Source: DASUCS01 sp041166385
GTDB taxonomy: Bacteria > Actinomycetota > Acidimicrobiia > Acidimicrobiales > JACDCH01
NCBI GenBank assembly: GCA_041166385.1
Contig: JBEEFW010000022.1
Location: 4,089 to 68,088 of the forward strand
Direction of reading: 5' to 3'
Length of the DNA: 64,000 nt
In this document: positions 24,503 to 33,073 of the stretch, in pieces
How positions within the stretch are numbered: the first letter of the stretch is position 1
Layout: the number at the start of each line of letters is the position of its first letter
Position numbers and translations under genes: made by a program
The notes under the pieces: generated by a model
What the model was told of the DNA's origin: nothing
Database searches by the model: none
The model's input: only the letters and a program-made list of their open reading frames with translations

Positions 24503-25260
24503 ACGGTTTCTTGGACAGACCGTACGCACTCGCGGACCCACGCGGTGACGCCGCCGAGGATGGCCTCCTGCGCCTCGGGCGTCCTGGCCCGGTGCAGCCT
24601 GAGATCGTGGGAGACCTCGAGCTCCGCGGTTCCCAGTCGCTGCAACTCGGGCAGGAGGGCATCGAGGGGCGGGAAGCACAAGTCGCGGTCGCCGGCGAAG
24701 ATCCTCGTCGGGGCGCGTTCCACGAGGCCGCGGATCGCGGTCGCGGAGTCGACGCCCTGCGCCTTTCGAGCGCGGCGGGTGGACCGCCACGACCGCGCTC
24801 GAAGCATCGCGAGCCGAAGCCGGCGCCGAAGTGATCGGTTCCCTCGCGTGGGGAAGGGACGATCTGGATACAGCGGTGGCGCGATGACCGCGATGCCCAC
24901 GATGTCGACATCTTCGCGACAGAGGCTGTGCGCCGGCGTGAGGCCGTAGCACTCCGCCACGATCACGATCTCGCCCACCTGCCCGGCGAACCAGCATCCG
25001 AGATCGCGCGCTCCGCCGACGATGTCGTGGATGTCTGCGTCCCAACTCTCCGCCATCCCGGCATAGTCGGCGCGCAGCGTGGCGATGCCGTCCTCGCGCA
25101 ATGAGCGCGCCATCCGAACCCACAGCTGGTTGGCGCCCGAGCGCGTCCCTTTGCTGCCTTCGAGGATGACGACACCGGCGCGCGGCTCGGCGTCTGGCAG
25201 CGTGACGACGGCCGCGATCGTGCCGGCGCTCGTGTCGACGAGCAGTGCGTGTTCGGTCAC
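24499..25260 (-). CDS. alpha/beta hydrolase (operon gene 2)
   Basis: This 253-residue protein has the alpha/beta hydrolase fold. Features are an early oxyanion-region strand (GVVILEGSKGTRSG), a TLRADYAGMAES segment, and a nucleophile elbow reading VAECYGL, with cysteine where serine is usual. Later come VIAPPLYP and a probable catalytic region FAGDRDLCFPP with Asp. The late histidine may be SHDLRLHR. It may be a thioesterase or acyltransferase acting on the ACP. It resembles the hydrolases that accompany an ACP and an AMP-ligase in exosortase gene clusters, although no exosortase is present here. GTG 25260 overlaps the upstream stop. Confidence 0.75.
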   Translation of the reverse strand: MTEHALLVDTSAGTIAAVVTLPDAEPRAGVVILEGSKGTRSGANQLWVRMARSLREDGIATLRADYAGMAESWDADIHDIVGGARDLGCWFAGQVGEIVIVAECYGLTPAHSLCREDVDIVGIAVIAPPLYPDRPFPTRGNRSLRRRLRLAMLRARSWRSTRRARKAQGVDSATAIRGLVERAPTRIFAGDRDLCFPPLDALLPELQRLGTAELEVSHDLRLHRARTPEAQEAILGGVTAWVRECVRSVQETV

Positions 25261-26054
25261 GCGTCGCTGCCCAGCGAGCGGGCCAACCATCGAGTCACAC
25301 CGCGGCGCAATTCCTTCCGATCATCGCGACCGGGAAGGGCCCAGTTGCCGCGGATCGTGACGGTGTCGAACCCTGCGGGCGGCGCAGCGCTGACCGGCTT
25401 GCGGTAGCGCACGACAGCACCCTTGCCTGCGAACGATCCGAGCGCCGCGCTCACGAGATCTGCTGCATCGGGCCCGCGCAACCCTGGCGGGATCGGATAG
25501 CCGAACGCCCAGCCGGCCGTCGATGGTCCACCGAGAGAGGCGCGTCGAGAGCGCCTCTCGATCTCGGTGAAGTAGGCCGCCGGGTCGAGCGCTGGCTGCG
25601 CGAGGACGCATCGGGTGGCTGACAAGGCGGTCGCGAGCAGCGCGGCGCTCGCCGCGCCGACACCGACGCCGAGGACGCCCCACGCGGGGATGTCGCCGCG
25701 TTGTTCCGCTGCAGCGGCGGCATCGGAACCGGCTTCCACGATGCGGCCGAACGTGAGCCGTTCGTGATCGCCCTCGCTGTCGAACGCGCCGGGCCAGTGC
25801 GGGATGATCGTGGCGACGCCCGCCTCCGCGAGGTCGCGACCAGCGCGCTGCGTCCAGCCGTACATCGCCATCCCGTCGGCCCCCCAGGCCTGGCACAGGA
25901 CGACGCCGAGCCGGATGCGGTCGTTCGCAGGCGAGTACAGCGTGGCGTACAGGTGGTCCGGCCCGGAGAGGAAGAACAGGCTCTCGTGGCGCACGTTCCC
26001 ACCATGGACAACCGAGGTGGGGGCGCCATCCGTCAAAGAAACTGAGCCCCGCAT
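25257..26054 (-). CDS. alpha/beta hydrolase-like protein, possibly inactive (operon gene 1)
   Basis: This 265-residue hydrolase-fold protein is first in the operon. It has LYATLYSPANDRIRLGVVLCQAWG near the N-terminus, VATIIPHWPGAFDSEGDH, and a predicted nucleophile turn reading LGVGVGAASAAL. No Ser or Cys sits at the usual nucleophile position there, so it may be catalytically silent or use another residue. Together with the next gene it forms a paired-hydrolase arrangement. The start is ATG 26054: TAGCGT ends 8 nt upstream and TTGACC lies 17 bp farther, which excludes the longer frame. Confidence 0.72.
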   Translation of the reverse strand: MRGSVSLTDGAPTSVVHGGNVRHESLFFLSGPDHLYATLYSPANDRIRLGVVLCQAWGADGMAMYGWTQRAGRDLAEAGVATIIPHWPGAFDSEGDHERLTFGRIVEAGSDAAAAAEQRGDIPAWGVLGVGVGAASAALLATALSATRCVLAQPALDPAAYFTEIERRSRRASLGGPSTAGWAFGYPIPPGLRGPDAADLVSAALGSFAGKGAVVRYRKPVSAAPPAGFDTVTIRGNWALPGRDDRKELRRGVTRWLARSLGSDA

Positions 26055-26062
26055 GCTTCGAG

Positions 26063-26091
26063 ACGCTACGGCCGGACCCGACAATGGTCAA
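26063..26091 (-). promoter_or_regulatory. promoter of the FAAL/ACP operon
   Basis: On the minus strand, TTGACC (26086-26091) and TAGCGT (26063-26068) are separated by exactly 17 bp, and the -10 ends 8 nt before ATG 26054. This is the best housekeeping-type promoter in the window and predicts a leaderless six-gene mRNA. Confidence 0.75.
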
Positions 26092-26124
26092 TCACCCGAG
26101 CTTCGGTCACGTTTCGTTGTCACG

Positions 26125-26130
26125 TAGCCT
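26125..26130 (+). promoter_or_regulatory. -10 element TAGCCT of rimO (probably leaderless)
   Basis: TAGCCT ends 6 nt before GTG 26137. The alternative in-frame GTG 26131 would abut the hexamer, so 26137 is the preferred start. Confidence 0.55.
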
Positions 26131-26136
26131 GTGCGA

Positions 26137-27372
26137 GTGACGAGGCGCTTCTGGGTGGAGACATTGGGCTGCCCGAAGAACCAGGTCGATTCGGACAAAC
26201 TCACGGGCACACTGCTGGCCGACGGGCTGGTGCCCGCACAAGCGGCGTCCGACGCAGACGTCGTCGTCGTGAACACGTGCGCCTTCATCGAGTCCGCGCG
26301 CCAGGAGTCGATCGACACGATCCTGGCGTTGTCCGACAGCCGCAAGGACGGCGCCCGCCTCGTCGTCACGGGCTGCCTCGCCGAGCGCTACGGCGAGGAG
26401 GTGGCCGACGCGATCCCCGAGGTCGATGCGGTTGCCGGGTTCGCTGAAGCAGTCCCGGTCACGCTGGGTCGCAAGAAGACGTCAGCGATGGACCTGTTGC
26501 ATCTGCCCCGCCCGAAGGCCACCGCTCCGTGGGCGTACGTGAAGATTGCGGAGGGGTGCGATCGAGCGTGCGGCTTCTGCGCGATTCCCACGTTCCGCGG
26601 CAAGCAGCGCTCGCGCACGGTCGACGACATCCTCGACGAGGTCGACGCGCTCGACGTCCGCGAGATCGTGCTGGTCGCCCAAGACCTGGCCAGCTTCGGT
26701 CGCGACCAGGGTCAGGGCGAGCGGCGCATCGTCGAGCTCGTCGACGCGGTCTCCGCCCGCGTCGATCGCGTGCGTCTGCTGTATCTCTATCCGTCGGATC
26801 TGACGAACGAGTTGATCGACGCAGTGTGCGCGACGGGCGTGCCGTACTTCGACCTGTCGTTGCAGCACGTATCGGCGCCGTTGCTGCGGCGCATGCGGCG
26901 GTGGGGGAACGGCGACCGGTTCCTGCGGCGCATCGAGCAGATTCGCGCGCTCGAGCCCGACGCGGCGTTCCGGTCGAACTTCATCGTCGGGTATCCGGGT
27001 GAGACGGAAGAGGATCACGACCAGCTGCTGCGCTTCGTCGCCGAGGCGCAGGTCGACTGGTGCGGGTTCTTCTCGTTCTCGTTGGAAGAGGGAACCTACG
27101 CGGCCACGCTCGACGAGCAGGTCGACCGCGAGCTGATGGACGAGCGGCTCGCCGAGTTGCGGGAACTGCAAGATCGCATCACCGCGGCGAAACGTGACGA
27201 ACTGATCGACGCCAAGGTCGAAGTCCTCGTGGACGAGCCCGGCGTCGGAAGGACGCACCGAGAGGCGCCCGAGATCGATGGCATCGTCACCGTCCCTGCT
27301 GACCTCCCGGTCGGCTCGTTCGCGACGTTGACGGTGACCGGGGCGCTCGGCCCCGACTTGGAGGCGGCGTGA
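26137..27372 (+). CDS. rimO: ribosomal protein S12 methylthiotransferase RimO
   Basis: RimO is a radical-SAM enzyme that adds a methylthio group to an aspartate of ribosomal protein S12. The 411-residue protein has the N-terminal UPF0004 domain with three cluster cysteines (GCPKNQVDSD, NTCAFI, VTGCLA). The radical-SAM motif GCDRACGFCAIP lies near residue 145, and the TRAM domain is at the C-terminus. GCPKNQVDSD and the FRGKQRSR segment distinguish it from MiaB, which is also encoded here (33478-34863). The start is GTG 26137. pgsA follows after 1 bp. Confidence 0.95.
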   Translation: MTRRFWVETLGCPKNQVDSDKLTGTLLADGLVPAQAASDADVVVVNTCAFIESARQESIDTILALSDSRKDGARLVVTGCLAERYGEEVADAIPEVDAVAGFAEAVPVTLGRKKTSAMDLLHLPRPKATAPWAYVKIAEGCDRACGFCAIPTFRGKQRSRTVDDILDEVDALDVREIVLVAQDLASFGRDQGQGERRIVELVDAVSARVDRVRLLYLYPSDLTNELIDAVCATGVPYFDLSLQHVSAPLLRRMRRWGNGDRFLRRIEQIRALEPDAAFRSNFIVGYPGETEEDHDQLLRFVAEAQVDWCGFFSFSLEEGTYAATLDEQVDRELMDERLAELRELQDRITAAKRDELIDAKVEVLVDEPGVGRTHREAPEIDGIVTVPADLPVGSFATLTVTGALGPDLEAA

Positions 27373-27373
27373 G

Positions 27374-27940
27374 ATGACGCTGTCGGAAACGTCGTTCGGG
27401 CCGTCCGCGCTGGCCACGCCGGCGAATGCGGTCACGATCACGCGGCTGTTGCTCGCGGTGCCACTGCTGATGTTGATCGCCGACAAGTCGTCGTCGTATC
27501 CGGCCACCGCGTTGTGGATCATCCTCTGCATCACCGACGGCATCGACGGGTATCTCGCCCGCCGGCAAGGTGCGACGCGCTCGGGGGCGTTCCTCGATCC
27601 GCTGGCAGACAAGGTCCTCGTGCTCGGCGCGACGGTCACGCTCGTCTTCGCCGGCGTGTTCTGGTGGCTGCCGGTGGCGATCATCGCCGTGCGCGAGGTC
27701 GTGATCAGCGCGTTCCGCAGCTTCTGGGGCCGGCGCGGGTTGGCCGTCCCGGCCACCCAGTGGGCCAAGGTGAAGACGGTCGTGCAGGAAGTGGCCGTGG
27801 GGTTTGCGTTGCTCCCGCTCACCGGTGACCACAACTGGGTGGCGAACACCACGTTGTGGATTGCGGTCGCGCTCACCGTCACCACCGGCATCCACTACAT
27901 CCATGCCGGAAGCCGAGTCACCCGCACCACCGGCTCCTGA
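27374..27940 (+). CDS. pgsA: CDP-diacylglycerol--glycerol-3-phosphate 3-phosphatidyltransferase
   Basis: PgsA makes phosphatidylglycerol phosphate, the precursor of phosphatidylglycerol and cardiolipin, at the membrane. The 188-residue protein has the CDP-alcohol phosphotransferase motif DG-x2-AR-x8-G-x3-D-x3-D, with the elements DGIDGYLARR and GAFLDPLADK near residues 56-80. Four or five membrane helices are visible. It is probably co-transcribed with rimO, a pairing seen in many actinobacteria. A composite palindromic repeat begins 4 bp after its stop and may end the transcript. Confidence 0.93.
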   Translation: MTLSETSFGPSALATPANAVTITRLLLAVPLLMLIADKSSSYPATALWIILCITDGIDGYLARRQGATRSGAFLDPLADKVLVLGATVTLVFAGVFWWLPVAIIAVREVVISAFRSFWGRRGLAVPATQWAKVKTVVQEVAVGFALLPLTGDHNWVANTTLWIAVALTVTTGIHYIHAGSRVTRTTGS

Positions 27941-27944
27941 TTCC

Positions 27945-28006
27945 GTTTGCCCGGGCAAACGCCGTCACTCTGTGACGGCTGTTGCCCGGGCAAACGTGAC
28001 TGTCAC
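27945..28006. repeat. composite palindromic repeat, left copy
   Basis: Four short palindromes lie in a row: GTTTGCCCGGGCAAAC (27945-27960), GCCGTCAC-tct-GTGACGGC (27961-27979), TTGCCCGGGCAA (27982-27993) and GTGAC-t-GTCAC (27996-28006). The two TTGCCCGGGCAA cores are 35 bp apart. A second copy at 28963-29023 repeats the same order and spacing. Confidence 0.9.
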
Positions 28007-28016
28007 AGGGCGTCCG

Positions 28017-28022
28017 TATCTT
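28017..28022 (+). promoter_or_regulatory. -10 element TATCTT of the AbiEi/DUF559 gene
   Basis: TATCTT ends 8 nt before ATG 28031, just inside the left repeat boundary. The gene therefore probably carries its own promoter within the repeat-bounded unit and is transcribed leaderless. Confidence 0.5.
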
Positions 28023-28030
28023 CGGGCGCC

Positions 28031-28954
28031 ATGAACGTGCACGAGGTGATGCGCGAGGTCGAGCGGATTGCGCGCCGACAACATGGCGTGGTTCATCGTG
28101 ACCAGTTGATCGCAGCCGGTGTCACCGCTGCGATGCTTCGGTACCGCTTGCGGACGAAGAGCTGGATCCAGCTCGCTCCGAAGGTGTACGCGCTCGCGAG
28201 TTTCCCGGCGACCTGGCAGCGGCAATACAAGGCGGCCGAGCTCGCCACTCCAGGCTCTTCGCTCTTCGGGCTCGCCGGGGCGCATCTGCTTCGATGGGAT
28301 GGATTCGGCACGGTCCGTCCTGAGGTGGTGGCGTCCCACACGGCGAACCACCGCAACCGCCTCGCCGTCGTCCACCGAGCAATCGACGTCAAGACCACCA
28401 CAGTCGATCGCATCAGTGTCACCACCTCCGCGCAGACACTGTGCGACCTGCTCACACAGATCAAGCTCGACCGTTGGGAGCGCGCGTGCGATCTCCTTCT
28501 ACTGACGAATCGCATGCCGCTCGCGGATCTCGATGAGCGGCGGCTCGCGTATGAGGCAGCTCATCGTCCGGCGATCGAGCTGCTTCGTGCCCTCATTCAC
28601 GAGCGGTCTGAGGGTGCACTCTCGCGAGCCGAGAGTGAGCTCGAGCTGTTGCTGCAGTCGGCTGTCGCGCTGGTGCCCGGTTGTCCGCCTGTTCATTGGC
28701 AGGCGCCGGCACCGTGGGACCCGACGAAACGCGTCGACGGCTTGATTGACGAATGGGGCCTGATACTCGAGGCCGATGGAAGGGCATGGCATGCGCGGGT
28801 GAAGGATTTCGACAGCGATCGTTGGAGAGACAGTCAGGCCGCCGCACACGGACTTCGTGTCCAACGCTTCACGTACACCCACCTCACTCATCGGCTGCCA
28901 GAGGTCGTGGAACTCATCCGGGCCGCAGGCCAGGCGAGCAGCAGCGCTGCGTGA
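28031..28954 (+). CDS. AbiEi-like N-terminus fused to a DUF559/Vsr-like nuclease domain
   Basis: This 307-residue protein starts with a winged-helix region of the AbiEi antitoxin type (RQHGVVHRDQLIAAGVTAAMLRYRL, then WIQLAPKVYAL). A middle part follows with THE HRAIDVKTTTVDRISVTT-type segment and the repressor-like TLCDLL. The C-terminal domain (residues ~230-300) matches the DUF559/very-short-patch-repair endonuclease fold: RVDGLIDEWG, LILEADGRAWH, DRWRDSQAAAHG and VQRFTYTHL supply the Asp, Glu, His and Arg expected at the active site. It is flanked on both sides by the same composite palindromic repeat. Function is unknown; proteins of this kind occur as many paralogues in actinobacteria. 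Confidence 0.8.
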   Translation: MNVHEVMREVERIARRQHGVVHRDQLIAAGVTAAMLRYRLRTKSWIQLAPKVYALASFPATWQRQYKAAELATPGSSLFGLAGAHLLRWDGFGTVRPEVVASHTANHRNRLAVVHRAIDVKTTTVDRISVTTSAQTLCDLLTQIKLDRWERACDLLLLTNRMPLADLDERRLAYEAAHRPAIELLRALIHERSEGALSRAESELELLLQSAVALVPGCPPVHWQAPAPWDPTKRVDGLIDEWGLILEADGRAWHARVKDFDSDRWRDSQAAAHGLRVQRFTYTHLTHRLPEVVELIRAAGQASSSAA

Positions 28955-28962
28955 CCTTCGAC

Positions 28963-29023
28963 TTGCCCGGGCAAACGACGTCACTCTGTGACGCGTGTTG
29001 CCCGGGCAACGTCAGATTTGACG
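28963..29023. repeat. composite palindromic repeat, right copy
   Basis: This copy repeats the left element in direct orientation: TTGCCCGGGCAA (28963-28974), CGTCAC-tct-GTGACG (28979-28993), TTGCCCGGGCAA (28998-29009) and CGTCA-gatt-TGACG (29010-29023). Over the 47-bp core only three positions differ from the left copy. It contains the stop codon of the DUF1214 gene. Confidence 0.9.
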
Positions 29024-30057
29024 TCGGCGAGCTGGACGACCTTCGTCGCGGGCTGCTCGGGGAGGGACTCGGCGAGGAACCAGCGGAACCACAGGCGGCC
29101 CTCTCGATGACCTGCCGTCGAAAGCCAGTTGGGCACGCCCGGGTTCTCGTGGGCGACCACGATGCGCCATGAACCGTCTGGCTCGTACACGCACTGGCCG
29201 CCGTTGATCGTGACGTTCTCGTAGCGGTAGTCGTACGTCTGCAGGTACTGGTTCCACAGGCACAGGTTCCAGAACGCGCACTCGGGTGACGTGCCTTCGA
29301 TCACCAGGGCTTCCCCGTCTTCGAGTGCGAACGAGCCGAGCGCGTACGCGGCATCGCCCGCGGCCCAGCCGTACGTGATCGCGGGCTGCGCGTACGGCGG
29401 CTGCACCGTGTTGGGCTCGGGGTCGCGCGCCAAGGGGAAGATCGCCAGTAGGTCGCGCAGGAAGTTGGCGGCTCGTCGAAATCGTTGGGCGACTTCGGCG
29501 TCCGTACGCCGCGGTGGGGGAGCGTCGTCGTCGCGCTCGTTCGCGACCGTGGTTCGTGCGGCCGACGGCGGGTGCTCGAGGTGGTCGCGCTCGACGATCG
29601 CGTTCGCGTCGGCGTCCATCGGCCCGAGCTCGACGGTGAAGGTTCCGTCGGGCGCGAAGGCGATCGTGCGGTCGTTCACCGTGCTCACGATGCGATCCGA
29701 CCAGCGCCCGTCGTCGGGACCGCCGTACACGGTGATCGAGAGGTACGCGCTGTCGCCGCGGCGACCGGTGATGCGATACCGGCGCCCTCCCTCGACGGGC
29801 GCGTACCAATAGACCGCATCGGCGTTGTCACCACCCCACTTCAGCGTGGGCGACGTGATCTCCACCATCGTCGGCCGCTCGGCGTCGGACCACAGGTAGC
29901 ACTCGAGGGCGACGCGCAGGATCTGGGTCAGCCACTGGTAGCCCTCGACGGCCGAGATCTCGTCAGGGACGGCCCGGTCGCCTTCGAGGAACGTCCTGTC
30001 GACGTCGCCGATGAGGTCGAGCAATTCATGGAACGCCGCTGTGGTCTCGTACGCCAT
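28981..30057 (-). CDS. DUF1214 domain protein
   Basis: This 358-residue protein resembles DUF1214/DUF1254-type actinobacterial proteins of unknown role. Recognisable parts are LKWGGDNADAVYWYAPVEGG, a beta-rich middle (YLSITVYGG, RTIAFAPDGTF) and a C-terminal DUF1214-like stretch with WRIVVAHENPGVPNWL and LWFRWFLAES. No signal peptide or catalytic motif is visible. ATG 30057 is the start, 19 bp from the divergent cinA. Its last codons and stop lie inside the right palindromic repeat, so the C-terminus (ATRVTE) is repeat-encoded. Confidence 0.7.
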   Translation of the reverse strand: MAYETTAAFHELLDLIGDVDRTFLEGDRAVPDEISAVEGYQWLTQILRVALECYLWSDAERPTMVEITSPTLKWGGDNADAVYWYAPVEGGRRYRITGRRGDSAYLSITVYGGPDDGRWSDRIVSTVNDRTIAFAPDGTFTVELGPMDADANAIVERDHLEHPPSAARTTVANERDDDAPPPRRTDAEVAQRFRRAANFLRDLLAIFPLARDPEPNTVQPPYAQPAITYGWAAGDAAYALGSFALEDGEALVIEGTSPECAFWNLCLWNQYLQTYDYRYENVTINGGQCVYEPDGSWRIVVAHENPGVPNWLSTAGHREGRLWFRWFLAESLPEQPATKVVQLADVKSDVARATRVTE

Positions 30058-30062
30058 TCCGT

Positions 30063-30068
30063 TAGCTT
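30063..30068 (+). promoter_or_regulatory. -10 element TAGCTT of cinA (probably leaderless)
   Basis: TAGCTT ends 8 nt before GTG 30077, within the 19-bp gap between the divergent DUF1214 and cinA start codons. Confidence 0.6.
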
Positions 30069-30076
30069 GCTGCACC

Positions 30077-31321
30077 GTGCGCTGCGAAGTGGTGGCCGTC
30101 GGGACCGAGCTGCTGTTGGGGCAGATCGTCGACACCAATTCGTCCTGGATCGGTGAGCAACTCGCGCTTGCAGGCATCGACTCGCACTTCCAGACCAAGG
30201 TCGGCGACAACCATGACCGCATCGTGTCGTCGCTCCGCCTGGCGCTCGAGCGCAGCGATGCGGTGATCGTGTGCGGCGGTCTTGGTCCGACGCAGGACGA
30301 CATCACGCGCGAGGCGATTGCCGAGGTGATGGGTGTCGGCCTCGAGCTCGATGATGAGGTCGCCGCTCGCATCGAAGCGATGTTCTCGGCCCGCGGGCGG
30401 CGCATGGCGGCCAACAACCTGCGGCAAGCAGAGATCCCTGTCGGCGCGTCAGCCATTCACGACCCGCAGCCGGGTACCGCACCCGGGTTGATCGCTCCGG
30501 TCGGCGACAAGGTCATCTACGCCGTTCCCGGCGTGCCCCACGAGATGAAGGAGATCATCGCCGGCGCCGTGCTGCCCGACCTGCGAGGGCGGTCGGGCGA
30601 GACGTCCACGATCGTGAGCCGCACGCTGCGCACATGGGGGGAGAGTGAGTCCGGTCTGGCCGAGCGATTGGCCGACCGCATCCGCGTCCTCGACGGCACC
30701 GGGAACCCGACGCTGGCGTTCCTCGCGAGCGGCATCGAAGGCCTCAAGCTGCGGATCACGGCGAAGGCGGCCGACGAAGCATCTGCGCACGCGATGCTCG
30801 CCGCTGAGGAAGCGGAGCTACGAGCGATGCTCGGCGATCTCGTGTTCGGCGTCGACGACGAGACGATGGAACACGCGGTGGGTGTGTTGCTCGAAGCACA
30901 CGGCTTGACCCTCGGCCTCGCAGAATCGATCAGCGGGGGACTGATGGGCGCGCGCCTCACCGACGTCGCCGGCGCGAGTGGGTTCTTCCGCGGGTCCATC
31001 GTGAGCTACGACTCCAACGTGAAGTTCGACCTCCTGGGTGTGCCGGAGGGTCCTGTCGTGGGCGCGGAGGCAGCCGAAGCGATGGCCAGCGCCGCGCGCC
31101 GGCTCCTCGGTGCCGACGTCGGCCTCGCCGTGACCGGCGTTGCTGGGCCCGCCGAACAGGACGGGCAACCGGTCGGCACCGTCTTCATCGGTCTCGCGCT
31201 GGGTGACGACGTGGAGTCGACGCAGCTGCAGCTGCCGGGCGATCGCCGGCGCATCCGAGAATTCACCGTGATCTCCGCGCTGAACTTGTTGCGACAACGC
31301 CTGCTCGAACGTCCCAGTTAG
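30077..31321 (+). CDS. cinA: CinA family protein (competence/damage-inducible, NMN amidohydrolase-like)
   Basis: This 414-residue CinA protein has an N-terminal MoaB-like COG1058 domain (VAVGTELLLGQIVDTN, VCGGLGPTQDD, GTAPG, VPGVPHEM) and a C-terminal PncC-type domain. The C-terminal domain carries LGLAESISGGLMGARLTDVAG, where LAES-x-(S/T)GG holds the presumed catalytic serine of nicotinamide mononucleotide deamidases, and AVTGVAGP. The residue after AES is Ile instead of the common Cys. cinA lies just upstream of recA, as in many bacteria. The start GTG 30077 is set by the -10 hexamer. Confidence 0.93.
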   Translation: MRCEVVAVGTELLLGQIVDTNSSWIGEQLALAGIDSHFQTKVGDNHDRIVSSLRLALERSDAVIVCGGLGPTQDDITREAIAEVMGVGLELDDEVAARIEAMFSARGRRMAANNLRQAEIPVGASAIHDPQPGTAPGLIAPVGDKVIYAVPGVPHEMKEIIAGAVLPDLRGRSGETSTIVSRTLRTWGESESGLAERLADRIRVLDGTGNPTLAFLASGIEGLKLRITAKAADEASAHAMLAAEEAELRAMLGDLVFGVDDETMEHAVGVLLEAHGLTLGLAESISGGLMGARLTDVAGASGFFRGSIVSYDSNVKFDLLGVPEGPVVGAEAAEAMASAARRLLGADVGLAVTGVAGPAEQDGQPVGTVFIGLALGDDVESTQLQLPGDRRRIREFTVISALNLLRQRLLERPS

Positions 31322-31506
31322 GCGGCGTCCTCCGCCTGCTCGCCCGCGGGCGGCTGATCGAGGCCGACGACGGTTGCCGCCTCGCGCTCGGCGAGCTCGT
31401 GGAGATCGGACAACAGGGCTTCCCAGCGGAACTGTCCGGCGAGCCAGGCCAATGCTTCGGCACGGGCCTCGTCGGTGTGGTGCAGCGGGTTGGTCGAATC
31501 CGACAT
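31318..31506 (-). CDS. small hypothetical protein
   Basis: This is a possible 62-residue acidic helical protein (MSDSTNPLHH, then AEALAWLAGQFRWEALLSDLHELAEREAA-like amphipathic region). Its stop overlaps the cinA stop tail to tail by 4 bp (TTAG). ATG 31506 is preferred because TACGAA lies 6 nt before it, although no strong ribosome site is seen. The composition looks protein-like rather than like an antisense artefact, since most of it is not antisense to a gene. It is not recognised. Confidence 0.5.
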   Translation of the reverse strand: MSDSTNPLHHTDEARAEALAWLAGQFRWEALLSDLHELAEREAATVVGLDQPPAGEQAEDAA

Positions 31507-31621
31507 GCTGCCTTCGTACCCCAAGTTGCTTGAAAAAGTAACCGCTTGTGACGCAGTTCACGAACTGTCCTTGTTCTGTCCTGTCGGCCCGACCCTATGT
31601 ATCGCAACGGATCGAGGGTCC

Positions 31622-31650
31622 TTGCCGAACAAGCGTTCGGGAACTACGCT
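31622..31650 (+). promoter_or_regulatory. recA promoter
   Basis: TTGCCG (31622-31627) and TACGCT (31645-31650) are 17 bp apart. Transcription from about 31657 gives a leader of roughly 130 nt before recA. A second, weaker pair (TTGTTC at 31571, TATGTA at 31596) lies upstream. Confidence 0.65.
31625..31640 (+). promoter_or_regulatory. LexA (SOS) box of recA
   Basis: CCGAAC-AAGC-GTTCGG is a perfect CGAAC-N4-GTTCG palindrome lying in the spacer of the recA promoter, where bound LexA would block RNA polymerase. Confidence 0.85.
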
Positions 31651-31684
31651 GCTGTCATTCGTCCCCAGCCCTGAGCCCAGCGCT

Positions 31685-31698
31685 CACTGTCACACCCC
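31685..31698 (+). promoter_or_regulatory. shared 14-bp leader motif, recA copy
   Basis: CACTGTCACACCCC lies in the recA leader, 9 bp before a short leader reading frame. The same 14 bases occur twice in the leader of the LysM gene (49292 and 49349). A small hairpin, TGAGC-ccagc-GCTCA (31672-31686), precedes it. Confidence 0.6.
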
Positions 31699-31707
31699 CT
31701 GAAGAAG

Positions 31708-31787
31708 ATGGCCGGACAGCTTGCTGCGATCCCGCTGCCTCGCACCGGCCGCAGCTGTCAACCACAACAGCGCCGGAAAGGCGAGGC

Positions 31788-31791
<4 letters not shown>
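31708..31791 (+). CDS. possible leader peptide upstream of recA
   Basis: A 27-codon frame starts at ATG 31708 behind GAAGAAG and ends in a TGA that overlaps the recA start codon (ATGA at 31788-31791). Its product (beginning MAGQLAAIPLPRTG, ending RRKGEA) has no recognisable domain. The overlap and the ribosome site suggest that translation of the leader could be coupled to recA. It may equally be a chance frame in GC-rich DNA, since recA has its own purine-rich GGAAAGGCGAGG. Confidence 0.35.
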
Positions 31792-32858
<1,067 letters not shown>

Positions 32859-32891
32859 GCCACACCTGATCTCCCTCACCTCCTCGGCCCG

Positions 32892-32930
32892 CTCGTACCG
32901 CTGGCTGCGGCCTTCAGCCGGCGGTACGAG
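32892..32930 (+). terminator. hairpin after recA
   Basis: CTCGTACCGC (32892-32901) and GCGGTACGAG (32921-32930) form a perfect 10-bp outer stem, extended by GGCTG/CAGCC inside. It lies 33 bp after the recA stop and has no U-tract. Confidence 0.75.
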
Positions 32931-33073
32931 CTGCCGACGTGCTGCGATTCCCCGCAAAAAGGGATGAGTCGGCACCCGAACCGGGAGGAAGCGACCCGGC
33001 TGGCGTCGAATCACGCGCAGACCACGCTGCACCATCAATCGCGCCCTGGTCCTCGGCGCTGCGGGGGATCTGC

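Noticed and set aside
31517..31526. ACCCCAAGTT near the start of the cinA-recA gap, matching one arm of the palindrome at 61266
   Set aside because: No complementary arm is nearby. A single 10-bp match can arise by chance in 64 kb.
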